Shown here one piece after another: positions 7,510 to 15,095 of a DNA stretch of 48,476 nucleotides; the first letter of the stretch is position 1, and each line of letters starts with the position of its first letter. A program made the position numbers and the translations under genes. Source of the stretch: UBA2093 sp044340485 (lineage in GTDB: Bacteria; Actinomycetota; Acidimicrobiia; Acidimicrobiales; Ilumatobacteraceae); contig JBIITN010000015.1 in the NCBI GenBank assembly GCA_044340485.1, positions 1 through 48,476 of the forward strand. Reading direction: 5' to 3'. The notes beneath the pieces are model-generated. The model was not told the DNA's origin, searched no databases, and saw only the letters and a program-made list of their open reading frames with translations.

Positions 7510-9090
7510 TCAGGCGTGCAACAAACCGTAGACAAGTGATTCTTCAAGAGCGCGCCATGAAGCCTCAATGATGTTCGGTGATACGCCGATGGTTGTCCAC
7601 GAACGCTCTCCATTTGTGGCATCAAGCAGAACACGTGTCACAGCACCTGTTGCGGTGGCCCCGTCCAAAATTCGCACCTTGTAGTCGGTGAGGTGCACTT
7701 TTGCGAGCTCCGGGAAATCAGGCACTAGTGCGGCACGCAACGCTGTATCGATCGCGTTCACAGGACCATTGCCCTCTGACACTTCTACAACGCGCTTGTC
7801 TCCCACCCATACTTTGACGGTCGCCTCAGTACTAAAACGGCCATCAGTTGCTTCGTCAGTGATAACGCGCATTGATTCGACATGGAACATCTCTTGTTTC
7901 CATCCAGCGGCACGACGCATGAGCAATTCCAACGAAGCGTCAGCTGCTTCGAAGTGATAGCCCTCGTGTTCGAGACGCTTTAGATCATCGATGACCTGGT
8001 TCACAGCTGCGCCATCCATTTCCAAGCCAAGTTCTTGTGCTTTCATTTGGATTGTGGCGCGACCAGCCATCTCCGACACAACAAAACGTGTGCCATTGCC
8101 AACGAGTTCGGGGGCCACATGTTCATAGGCATCTTTCGCACGAGCAATTGCAGATACATGCAATCCTGCCTTGTGTGCAAACGCTGATGAGCCCACGTAT
8201 GGTGCCTGCGGATTAAGTGGACGATTCAACACTTCTGCAACATGGTTGCTGACAGCGGTGAGACGATCCATATTTCCTTCAGGCAAGCACGTAAAGCCCA
8301 TCTTCAGTTGCAGGTTTGGAATGATGGTGGTGAGGTTGGCATTGCCAGTGCGCTCACCAAGACCGTTCAAGGTTCCTTGTACGTGACGAACACCACCGCG
8401 CACTGCGGCCATTGAGTTAGCAACGGCGCAACCAGTGTCATCGTGGCAGTGAATACCCAAGATCGCGTCATTTCCGACGTGAAGTTTCACCGCGGTGACG
8501 ATTTCTTCGATTTCATATGGCAGTGATCCACCGTTCGTATCACACATCACCAAATGGGTTGCGCCTTTCATCACCGCAGCTTCGATGACACGCAGTGCAA
8601 ATTCAGGATTGTTCTTGAATCCGTCGAAGAAATGCTCAAGATCGACGAGAACACGACGTCCGTGACCATTCAAAAACTCGACGGAATCGCCCACCATCGC
8701 AACGCCCTCATCAAGAGTTGTCTGCAGTGCATATTCGACGTGATAGTCCCACGATTTTGCAACAATGCATACCGCTGATGTATTCGCCTCGATCAAGTTG
8801 CGAAGAGTTGCATCATCATCAACTTTTCCTTTCGGACGGCGCGTTGATCCAAACGCAACAAGAGTCGAATGACGAAGCGTCAATTCATTAACTGCGCGGG
8901 CAAAAAATTCGATGTCTTTGGGGTTAGCTCCCGGCCAACCACCTTCAATGAAATGTACGCCGAGGTAGTCAAGCTGCTCAGCAATACGCAACTTATCTTC
9001 CACAGTTGCTGACACGCCTTCTACTTGCATGCCATCGCGCAACGTGGTGTCAAATGCTTCCACATGTTCTGTTGCAGGTGCGGTGTTCAT
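7510..9090 (-). CDS. cimA: (R)-citramalate synthase
   Basis: A 526-residue alpha-isopropylmalate synthase/homocitrate synthase family enzyme. The segments EAFDTTLRDGMQVEGVSATV, GGWPGANPKDIEFF and GIHCHDDTGCAVANSMAAV, together with LNGLGERTGNANL, are the CimA pattern, not that of LeuA, which is encoded separately in this window. It condenses acetyl-CoA with pyruvate to citramalate, the entry to isoleucine independent of threonine deaminase. The C-terminal part (about 400-526) is the regulatory LeuA-dimer domain, which normally binds the end product. The ATG at 9090 has AGAGAGA upstream. Expression appears to be controlled by an Ile-rich leader peptide and a terminator 67-192 bases upstream. 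The next genes, hypothetical and fadE, follow closely. Confidence 0.93.
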   Translation of the reverse strand: MNTAPATEHVEAFDTTLRDGMQVEGVSATVEDKLRIAEQLDYLGVHFIEGGWPGANPKDIEFFARAVNELTLRHSTLVAFGSTRRPKGKVDDDATLRNLIEANTSAVCIVAKSWDYHVEYALQTTLDEGVAMVGDSVEFLNGHGRRVLVDLEHFFDGFKNNPEFALRVIEAAVMKGATHLVMCDTNGGSLPYEIEEIVTAVKLHVGNDAILGIHCHDDTGCAVANSMAAVRGGVRHVQGTLNGLGERTGNANLTTIIPNLQLKMGFTCLPEGNMDRLTAVSNHVAEVLNRPLNPQAPYVGSSAFAHKAGLHVSAIARAKDAYEHVAPELVGNGTRFVVSEMAGRATIQMKAQELGLEMDGAAVNQVIDDLKRLEHEGYHFEAADASLELLMRRAAGWKQEMFHVESMRVITDEATDGRFSTEATVKVWVGDKRVVEVSEGNGPVNAIDTALRAALVPDFPELAKVHLTDYKVRILDGATATGAVTRVLLDATNGERSWTTIGVSPNIIEASWRALEESLVYGLLHA

Positions 9091-9156
9091 TGTTCTATCT
9101 CTCTTTATGTCGCTTGTATATCGTCTCGTGCGAATTGGTTGTGATGTGCGGGCAAG

Positions 9157-9211
9157 AAAAAACCGCCCTTTCGGGGCGGTGAGAGCGCGCGCATCGTTTT
9201 CCAATGCGCGC
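9157..9211 (-). terminator. cimA leader attenuator: stem-loop plus intrinsic terminator
   Basis: Reading the minus strand, a strong hairpin (GCGCGCAT / ATGCGCGC, 9204-9211 with 9187-9194) begins at the stop codon of the leader ORF. It is followed by a second hairpin ACCGCCC-loop-GGGCGGT (9162-9180) that runs straight into six U (9157-9162). The second element is a textbook intrinsic terminator placed between promoter and cimA, as needed for transcription attenuation. I could not identify a clear-cut antiterminator pairing by eye. Confidence 0.8.
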
Positions 9212-9282
9212 TAACGAATAATGATGATGACGAGGCCGCGGCCAACAGCAGGTGCTGTGTGGGAGATACGGTTCGTCAACAT
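9211..9282 (-). CDS. cimA leader peptide, Leu-Val-Ile-Ile-Ile-Ile (23 aa)
   Basis: A 23-codon ORF on the minus strand, starting at ATG 9282 and ending at TAG 9211, whose last residues are GLVIIIIR. Four consecutive Ile codons (ATC ATC ATT ATT) follow Leu and Val, and the stop codon overlaps the first leader hairpin. This is the expected sensor of a ribosome-mediated attenuator responding to charged tRNA-Ile, fitting cimA as first enzyme of the citramalate route to isoleucine. It seems to be translated from a leaderless mRNA: the -10 box ends 7 bases before the ATG and there is no Shine-Dalgarno. Confidence 0.82.
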   Translation of the reverse strand: MLTNRISHTAPAVGRGLVIIIIR

Positions 9283-9289
9283 AAACACC

Positions 9290-9318
9290 AGTTTGACGGG
9301 TTTTTCACCGATCGTCAA
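9290..9318 (-). promoter_or_regulatory. Promoter of the cimA leader transcript
   Basis: The minus strand has TTGACG (9313-9318), 17 bases of spacer, then CAAACT (9290-9295), and 7 bases later the leader-peptide ATG. The -35 matches sigma70-type TTGACA at five of six bases and the spacing is ideal. The predicted start point coincides with the A of the leader ATG. Confidence 0.65.
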
Positions 9319-9335
9319 CGCCCAAGGAACTGCTT

Positions 9336-9407
9336 CTGTGGAAAGCCTGTGGAAATAGTCGGGGAAATCATGCCCATGTGTCCCCACCCTGTGGACATCG
9401 GTGGAAA
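9336..9407 (+). repeat. Four helically phased TGTGGA-type motifs upstream of the cimA promoter
   Basis: CTGTGGAAA at 9336-9344 and 9347-9355, CTGTGGACA at 9389-9397 and CGGTGGAAA at 9399-9407. Spacings are 11, 42 and 10 bases, so all lie on about the same face of the helix. They resemble DnaA boxes (actinobacterial consensus close to TTGTCCACA on the other strand) or operators of an unknown regulator. They lie in the gap between the ilvE stop and the cimA leader promoter. That gap (9283-9438) holds nothing else I can identify. Confidence 0.5.
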
Positions 9408-9438
9408 TGTTTGTGTATTACAAATACTTAGACACTGA

Positions 9439-10356
9439 CTAAATGGCCTCACACCAGTGGCGGTATGCGGGAATTTGACCGCGCACCGCTTGACCGTATC
9501 GCTCCCCGATTGCCTTCGTCATCGGACCAGGGCATGGAATGGAACGATCATCAACCGAACTGACGGCACTCACTTCAGCAGCAGTTCCACACACAAAAAT
9601 TTCGTCTGCAATGTAGAGATCTGAGCGCGCGAGATTATCGGCAACCACTTCGTACCCCAGTTCCTGAGCAATTGCAGTGACGCTGCTTTGCGTGATGCCT
9701 TCCAAAGCACCGGCAGATGTTGGTGGTGTAATGATTCGACCGTGGCGCGACACAAAGATGTTCTCTCCGGTGCACTCTGCAACAAAACCGTGAGGACTAA
9801 GCATGATCGCTTCGTCATAGCCAGCTTTCAATGCTTCCACTTTTGCAAGCGATGAGTTGACGTAGTTTCCAACAGTTTTTGACGCTGGTGGCATCGTGTT
9901 GTGATCATGACGTGTCCACGAGGAAATCTTCATCCGCACGCCTTTGGTGAGCGCATCGTCGCCTAGGTATGCACCCCACGACCAACACGCAATTGCTACG
10001 TCGACACTGCATGGCAATGTGTTAAGTCCCATCTCGCCGTAGCCGTAATAGGCAATGGGGCGAATGTAGGCACTTGGTAAACCAGTTGAGCGCATTGTGT
10101 CTTTTGCTGCCTGCACCAACTGATCCACCGTATAGGGAATTTCCATGTCGAGAATCTTTGCGCTCGCGTGCAAACGCTGCATATGTTCTGTTAGACGAAA
10201 GATTGCTGGACCATCGTTTGTTTCGTATGCGCGAATACCTTCAAACACGCCCGTGCCGTAGTGCAAGGTGTGAGTGAGAACGTGAATCTGAGCCTTCTCC
10301 CAATCGACGAGTTCGCCATTCATCCAGATTTTCGGTGTGGGTTGCAGCGTGGGCAT
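9439..10356 (-). CDS. ilvE: Branched-chain amino acid aminotransferase
   Basis: A 305-residue class IV PLP aminotransferase that moves the amino group between glutamate and the 2-oxo acids of Val, Leu and Ile. Visible marks are HTLHYGTGVFEGIRAYE (about 29-45), the PLP Lys160 in PPASKTVGNYVNSSLAKVEA, and the ligand segments FVAECTGENIFV and LEGITQSSV. Length is typical. The start ATG has AAGGAG with 6 bases spacing. It lies 31 bases after leuB and is surely co-transcribed with it. The following gene, cimA, has its own promoter and attenuator. Confidence 0.95.
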   Translation of the reverse strand: MPTLQPTPKIWMNGELVDWEKAQIHVLTHTLHYGTGVFEGIRAYETNDGPAIFRLTEHMQRLHASAKILDMEIPYTVDQLVQAAKDTMRSTGLPSAYIRPIAYYGYGEMGLNTLPCSVDVAIACWSWGAYLGDDALTKGVRMKISSWTRHDHNTMPPASKTVGNYVNSSLAKVEALKAGYDEAIMLSPHGFVAECTGENIFVSRHGRIITPPTSAGALEGITQSSVTAIAQELGYEVVADNLARSDLYIADEIFVCGTAAEVSAVSSVDDRSIPCPGPMTKAIGERYGQAVRGQIPAYRHWCEAI

Positions 10357-10387
10357 TCCAAGCTCCTTAATAACAGTCTTTTCGACT

Positions 10388-11392
10388 TTACTTGCCAGCC
10401 ACGCGCGCAGCGATAGCGTTTCCTACTTCAGTTGTTGAACCCTCTGGCGCGTTGTCACATGCAGCACGAATTTTCGTGGCCGCAGCACTCTCGCCAAGGA
10501 AATCCAGCATGAGTGCCGCCGACAAAATCGCGGCCGAGGGGTTTGCCTTCCCTGTTCCCACAATGTCTGGAGCCGATCCGTGGACCGGTTCGAACATGGA
10601 TGGGCCCGTGCGAGCGGGGTTCAAGTTGGCAGACGATGCAAGACCGATTCCACCACTGACTGCACCACCTAGGTCGGTGAGGATGTCGCCGAACAAGTTG
10701 TCGGTGACAATGACGTCATAACGATGAGGGTCCTGCACGAAATAAATACACGCAGCATCCACATGGTTGTACGCGGTGCCCACTTTTGGATAGTCCTTAG
10801 CCACTTCATCGAAAGTACGTTGCCATAAATCACCTGCGAATGTGAGCACGTTTGTTTTGTGCACCAGTGTGACGTGCTTAGTTTCACGTGACATCGCAAG
10901 ATCAAACCCATAACGAATGCAGCGCTCTACGCCGTGGCGCGTGTTCACACTGCCCTGTGTTGCTACTTCGTGTGGTGTTCCTTTGCGCAACACACCACCT
11001 TCGCCAACATAAGGTCCTTCGGTGTTTTCACGAATCACCACGAAGTCGTGCGGTGCACTGTGTCCTGGGGCAACGCCTTTGAAAGGACGTTGATTCACAA
11101 ACAGGTCCAACTCAAAGCGCATTTTGAGAAGCAATCCGCGCTCGATCACTCCGGGTGGAACATCGGGAGTTCCCACAGCACCCAACAATATCGCGTCGAA
11201 ATCTCGCAACGAATTGAGTGTTGCGTCCGACAAGATCTCGCCATCGCGCAGGTAGCGGGCGCCTCCCAGATCAAAGTCTGTTGTGTCAATGGAAACACCG
11301 GCGGCAGAAATTACTTTTAATGCTTCGGCGGTGACTTCCGGACCAATTCCGTCTCCACCAATGATGGCAATGCGATGTGCTGATCGAGTCAT
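10388..11392 (-). CDS. leuB: 3-isopropylmalate dehydrogenase
   Basis: A 334-residue isocitrate/isopropylmalate dehydrogenase family enzyme that oxidises 3-isopropylmalate to 2-oxo-isocaproate with NAD+ in leucine synthesis. It has IAIIGGDGIGPEVTAEALKV near the N-terminus, the substrate arginines in LLKMRFELDLFVNQRPFKG, the metal aspartates in VTDNLFGDILTDLGGAVSGG and the NAD-binding MFEPVHGSAPDIVGTGKANP. The ATG at 11392 gives the normal N-terminus; a longer in-frame start would overlap divergent greA. No Shine-Dalgarno is visible, and a TACGAT box 9 bases upstream suggests a nearly leaderless mRNA. Confidence 0.95.
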   Translation of the reverse strand: MTRSAHRIAIIGGDGIGPEVTAEALKVISAAGVSIDTTDFDLGGARYLRDGEILSDATLNSLRDFDAILLGAVGTPDVPPGVIERGLLLKMRFELDLFVNQRPFKGVAPGHSAPHDFVVIRENTEGPYVGEGGVLRKGTPHEVATQGSVNTRHGVERCIRYGFDLAMSRETKHVTLVHKTNVLTFAGDLWQRTFDEVAKDYPKVGTAYNHVDAACIYFVQDPHRYDVIVTDNLFGDILTDLGGAVSGGIGLASSANLNPARTGPSMFEPVHGSAPDIVGTGKANPSAAILSAALMLDFLGESAAATKIRAACDNAPEGSTTEVGNAIAARVAGK

Positions 11393-11418
11393 AGGGAAGC
11401 CATCGTAGGACGCGCCGA

Positions 11419-11424
11419 TAGCCT
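11419..11424 (+). promoter_or_regulatory. -10 box for a leaderless greA mRNA
   Basis: TAGCCT ends 7 bases before the greA ATG, and the intervening bases (TCCCCTC) cannot act as a Shine-Dalgarno. The same hexamer stands before nadA and the cysteine desulfurase gene. Confidence 0.55.
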
Positions 11425-11431
11425 TCCCCTC

Positions 11432-11905
11432 ATGGCAAAGCACCTGTTGTCAAAAGAAACGTACGCCCGTCTTGAGGCCGAGCGCACCCACCTCGAACAC
11501 ACGTTGCTACCGGAAATAGCCGACAAGATCGGCCATGCCCGTGAGTTAGGCGACCTATCGGAAAACGGCGACTATCACGCCGCCAAAGACGAATACGGCA
11601 TGGTCAATGACCGCAAAAATCTCGTCATCTCCGTTCTTGAAAATGCAGAGATCGCACCCGCGCCAACCACTGGAATCATCAGCGTGTTGAGCACCGTCAC
11701 TGTGTTGTTCGATGGCGATGATCCAGACGATGCAGAGACCTATCTCATCGGACACATCGAAGAAAAAACTGATGGTATTGAGATCATGAGCCCATCGTCG
11801 CCAATTGGTTCGGCACTTCTCGGACAGGGCGAAGGCGACAAGTTACATATCACGCTCGAAAACGGAGCGAAGGTATCTGTTCAAGTAGTCAAGGTGAGCA
11901 ACTGA
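11432..11905 (+). CDS. greA: Transcription elongation factor GreA
   Basis: A 157-residue GreA protein. The N-terminal coiled coil (about 1-75) carries the acidic tip ARELGDLSENGDYHAAKDEY with Asp41 and Glu44, which stimulate transcript cleavage by backtracked RNA polymerase. The C-terminal domain ends with the family motif SPSSPIGSALLGQGEGD (about 120-136). The start ATG lacks a Shine-Dalgarno but follows a TAGCCT box by 7 bases, suggesting a leaderless mRNA. It is divergent from leuB, with 39 bases between the starts, and leads a three-gene run with the hydrolase and UbiB-type genes. Confidence 0.93.
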   Translation: MAKHLLSKETYARLEAERTHLEHTLLPEIADKIGHARELGDLSENGDYHAAKDEYGMVNDRKNLVISVLENAEIAPAPTTGIISVLSTVTVLFDGDDPDDAETYLIGHIEEKTDGIEIMSPSSPIGSALLGQGEGDKLHITLENGAKVSVQVVKVSN

Positions 11906-11925
11906 GCGACATTCGCATCCCCCCG

Positions 11926-12768
11926 TTGCCCGACGGGCATCACATTGAACTGCCCGGACGAGGAACCACGTTTTATCGTGACGTACCCGGACCAGAGGGT
12001 GCACCTGTTCTCATGTTGTTGCACGGATGGACCGCAACAGCAGATCTCAACTGGTTCAACTGTTACACGCCATTGTCACAGCATTACCGCGTGATCGCAC
12101 TCGACCATCGTGGACATGGTCGTGGCATTCGTTCTGCTCGCCCATTTCGTCTGGCAGATTGTGCTGACGATGCCGCTGCACTTGCAGATCGCCTTGGTAT
12201 TGAAACATTCATCCCCGTTGGGTATTCAATGGGCGGCACTGTTGCTCAATTGATGTGGCGACGTCATGAGGCGCGCGTGCGCGGTCTTGTTCTTGCAGCA
12301 ACGGCATCTCATTTTGTTGAATCTCGTGAAGAACGATTGTCGTTTCTTGGTTTACACGGCCTTGGCGCCGTAGCACGCATAACCCCTAAACCAGCCCGCG
12401 ACTGGTTTAGTCATCGCTTGTACATTCAGCGAAAGACCTTGACATGGCAACCATGGGCAGTCCAGCAATTAGAGACACATGAATGGCGACAAATTCTCGA
12501 AGCTGGAGGCGCGCTGGGATCATTTGATTCGCGTACATGGTTACCCGAGATCAACGTGCCAACCGGAGTGGTCGTCACTACTTCTGATCGCGTTGTGCCC
12601 ACCCGTCGCCAAAAAGAAATGGCCGGGTACGTCCCAGGGTCTCGTATGTGGACAGTCGACGGAGATCATGATTCGGTATTTGGACGCGCGGATGTTTTCG
12701 TGCCGGCACTATTAGAGGCCGCCCACTTCGTACATCACGAATCACTGCGGCGTGCCACGTCATTATGA
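11926..12768 (+). CDS. Alpha/beta hydrolase
   Basis: A 280-residue alpha/beta-fold hydrolase. The oxyanion loop is MLLHGWTATADLNW (about 30-43), the nucleophile is Ser101 in VGYSMGGTVAQ, the acid is probably the Asp of TTSDRVVPT and the histidine that of GDHDSVF. The substrate is unknown; the family includes esterases, lipases and peptidases. The start is uncertain: TTG at 11926 gives this frame, but the reading frame is open to a CTG at 11902, and the residues encoded before TTG (IRIPPL) look protein-like, so the true start may lie 5-8 codons upstream. It ends in an ATGA overlap with the UbiB-type gene. Confidence 0.85.
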   Translation: MPDGHHIELPGRGTTFYRDVPGPEGAPVLMLLHGWTATADLNWFNCYTPLSQHYRVIALDHRGHGRGIRSARPFRLADCADDAAALADRLGIETFIPVGYSMGGTVAQLMWRRHEARVRGLVLAATASHFVESREERLSFLGLHGLGAVARITPKPARDWFSHRLYIQRKTLTWQPWAVQQLETHEWRQILEAGGALGSFDSRTWLPEINVPTGVVVTTSDRVVPTRRQKEMAGYVPGSRMWTVDGDHDSVFGRADVFVPALLEAAHFVHHESLRRATSL

Positions 12769-14147
12769 GCAACTACGCCGTACGCCTGCGCTCACGATGG
12801 CGCCGTAACAGCAAACTTGCACGTCTTGGAGCCCGTATTGGTATCGGTCACGCCACCACTTCTGCACGAAAAGTATTCGCAAATGCTGAACGAAAAGACG
12901 TGCTATCGCGTGAACGTGAATTGAAAACTGCCCAACAAGTTGCAAATGAATTAGGCAACATGAAGGGCGCCCTCATGAAACTTGGCCAAATGGCGAGTTA
13001 CCTAGACGACGGTTTGCCAGAGCCTTTGCGATTAGCTCTTGCTCAACTGCAATCCAATGCCCCGCCGATGTCAGCAGAACTTGTCCACGGAGTCATCCGT
13101 GAAGAGTTTGGTCGTGACACTGCAGAGCTGTTTGTTGAATTCGATGAAGCACCCATCGCTGCTGCATCTATTGGTCAAGTACACCGAGCTCTCATTATTG
13201 ATCCCGTAAGCGGCAAAGAGCGTGCGGTCGCAGTCAAGGTGCAATACCCCGGTGTTGCCGACGCAATTGACGCAGACCTACGCACCGCTGATCTGCTTGG
13301 AACATTGCTGGCCTTCGGATTCAAATCGTTGAATCCCGAAGACCTAGTGGCAGAAATCAAAGACAGACTTCGCGAAGAACTCGACTATTCACGCGAAGCA
13401 CGCAACCAAAAAGAGTTTGCGGAGTTCTATCAAGGTCATCCATTCATTCACATTCCCGAAGTCATCGACTATCTATCGACGGCGCGAGTGCTCACCACCG
13501 AGTTGGTAAACGGATCAAAATTCGACGAGGTGTTGACTTGGTCGCAAGATGAACGAGACAAAGCAGGGGAAACAATTTTCCGTTTTGTCTTTCGAAGTTT
13601 GTATCGCTTCCGAGCGTTTAACGGTGATCCACATCCGGGAAACTACATTTTTCATGGAAATGGTCGCGTGACATTTCTCGACTTTGGTCTCATTAAACAC
13701 TTCACCATTGAAGAAATGGACATGTTTAAGTCGATGGTGAAATCTGCCGTTATCGACCACGACATGGAGACATACCGATCAATCGTGGAAAATGCGGGCA
13801 TGTTGCAAAAAGATCTCGACCTTTCGACGGATGAAGTTGGTGAATACTTCTCTCACTTCTACGAACCAGTTCGTGAATCACGCGAGATGACCTGGACCAC
13901 TACATACGCGACGTCCATTGTTCGCCACACCTTCGATCGGTCATCTCCCATCGCGCAATACGCAACTGTGCCGCGATCGTTTGTGTTTATTCAGCGCATC
14001 AACTTGGGTTTGTATGCAATCTTGGGTCAACTTGGTGCGCGTGGCAATTATCGACGCATTGCCGAAGAATTATGGCCGATGACAAACAGTCCCGCCTCTA
14101 CTCCACTTGGCGAAGACGAAGCGCGCTGGCTTGCCACCAAAAATTAA
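12765..14147 (+). CDS. ABC1/UbiB family atypical kinase
   Basis: A 460-residue ABC1/ADCK/UbiB family protein. It shows the family KxGQ motif in GALMKLGQMASYL (Lys72 to Gln75), the Ala-rich nucleotide loop PIAAASIGQVHRA (about 149), the invariant Lys in VAVKVQYPG, the catalytic-loop GDPHPGNYIF and the metal site FLDFGLIKHF. Family members bind ATP and are linked to quinone synthesis or membrane lipid homeostasis; the substrate here is unknown. The start overlaps the hydrolase stop (ATGA), so the two are coupled. The C-terminus is soluble, without the two membrane helices found in some UbiB proteins. Confidence 0.9.
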   Translation: MSNYAVRLRSRWRRNSKLARLGARIGIGHATTSARKVFANAERKDVLSRERELKTAQQVANELGNMKGALMKLGQMASYLDDGLPEPLRLALAQLQSNAPPMSAELVHGVIREEFGRDTAELFVEFDEAPIAAASIGQVHRALIIDPVSGKERAVAVKVQYPGVADAIDADLRTADLLGTLLAFGFKSLNPEDLVAEIKDRLREELDYSREARNQKEFAEFYQGHPFIHIPEVIDYLSTARVLTTELVNGSKFDEVLTWSQDERDKAGETIFRFVFRSLYRFRAFNGDPHPGNYIFHGNGRVTFLDFGLIKHFTIEEMDMFKSMVKSAVIDHDMETYRSIVENAGMLQKDLDLSTDEVGEYFSHFYEPVRESREMTWTTTYATSIVRHTFDRSSPIAQYATVPRSFVFIQRINLGLYAILGQLGARGNYRRIAEELWPMTNSPASTPLGEDEARWLATKN

Positions 14148-14159
14148 TGTCGCCAGGGT

Positions 14160-15095
14160 CTACAGAACTGTTTCGAGATCGAGCCCGATATCGAGAATCG
14201 GTGATGAGTGCGTAAGCCCTCCCACCGAGATGTAGTGAACGCCAGTTTCGGCGACGGCGCGCGCCTTATCAAGCGTAAGTCCACCGCTGGCCTCAAGCAA
14301 CACCGTGTGACCTGATGACTTTTCATGATCGCGTGCAATAGCAACTGCTTCACGCATCACGTCTGGCGACATGTTGTCGAGCAATACCAAGTTGGCGCCA
14401 GCTGTAATCACCTCACGTAATTGTGTCAACGTGTCGACCTCGACTTCGATTGGAATCTGTGAGTTCATCTCGCGCACTGCGCGAAATGCCTCCACTACTC
14501 CACCCGCAGATGCAACATGATTGTCTTTCACCAAAGCCGCATCCGATAACGACATGCGGTGATTTTGACCCCCACCACATCGCACAGCGTATTTCTCCAA
14601 CAAGCGAAGGCCCGGGGTGGTCTTTCGTGTATCACGAATCACCGCACCAGTCCCCTCGACTGCTGTCACCCACTTTGCTGTTGCAGTGGCAACTCCCGAT
14701 AGATGGCACAACAAGTTAAGCGCTGTGCGTTCTGCTGTGAGAAGAAGTTGCGTCGGTGCAGTAACACGCATAATTACATCGCCCGGGTTTACGGTGTCAC
14801 CGTCTGCAACCAGCTGATCAAACGTTCCCACATGCTCGCCGCACGCCATCTGAATGACAGCACACGCAACATCGATGCCAGCGACAGTGCCATTTGCGCG
14901 TGAGCCAAACGAGGCAATACTTCGCTGTGTTAGCGGCACAGTTGCAACGGAAGTGACATCAATACCCCCCGCAAGATCTTCTGCGATGGTGCGACGAATG
15001 AGATCCTCGACGGTTGCCGGATCTACACCACTATTTTGCAATCGTTGTGCAATTTCAGCCGACAATGGCGCGCACGCAAGTTGTTGATTTCTCAT
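14160..15095 (-). CDS. nadC: Nicotinate-nucleotide diphosphorylase (carboxylating)
   Basis: A 311-residue quinolinate phosphoribosyltransferase. It converts quinolinate and PRPP to nicotinate mononucleotide, CO2 and PPi. Conserved segments are the Arg/Lys motif IRDTRKTTPGLRLLEKYAVR, GGGQNHRMSLSDAALVKDNH, the metal/PRPP segment VEVDTLTQLRE and LLEASGGLTLDKARAVAETG near the C-terminus. The ATG at 15095 overlaps the nadB stop as ATGA. It is the last gene of the NAD operon and ends 12 bases from the convergent UbiB-type gene. Confidence 0.95.
   Translation of the reverse strand: MRNQQLACAPLSAEIAQRLQNSGVDPATVEDLIRRTIAEDLAGGIDVTSVATVPLTQRSIASFGSRANGTVAGIDVACAVIQMACGEHVGTFDQLVADGDTVNPGDVIMRVTAPTQLLLTAERTALNLLCHLSGVATATAKWVTAVEGTGAVIRDTRKTTPGLRLLEKYAVRCGGGQNHRMSLSDAALVKDNHVASAGGVVEAFRAVREMNSQIPIEVEVDTLTQLREVITAGANLVLLDNMSPDVMREAVAIARDHEKSSGHTVLLEASGGLTLDKARAVAETGVHYISVGGLTHSSPILDIGLDLETVL

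Noticed and set aside
9319..9438. Replication origin
   Set aside because: TGTGGA motifs resemble DnaA boxes but are imperfect, there is no AT-rich unwinding stretch, and dnaA, dnaN and gyrB are not nearby.
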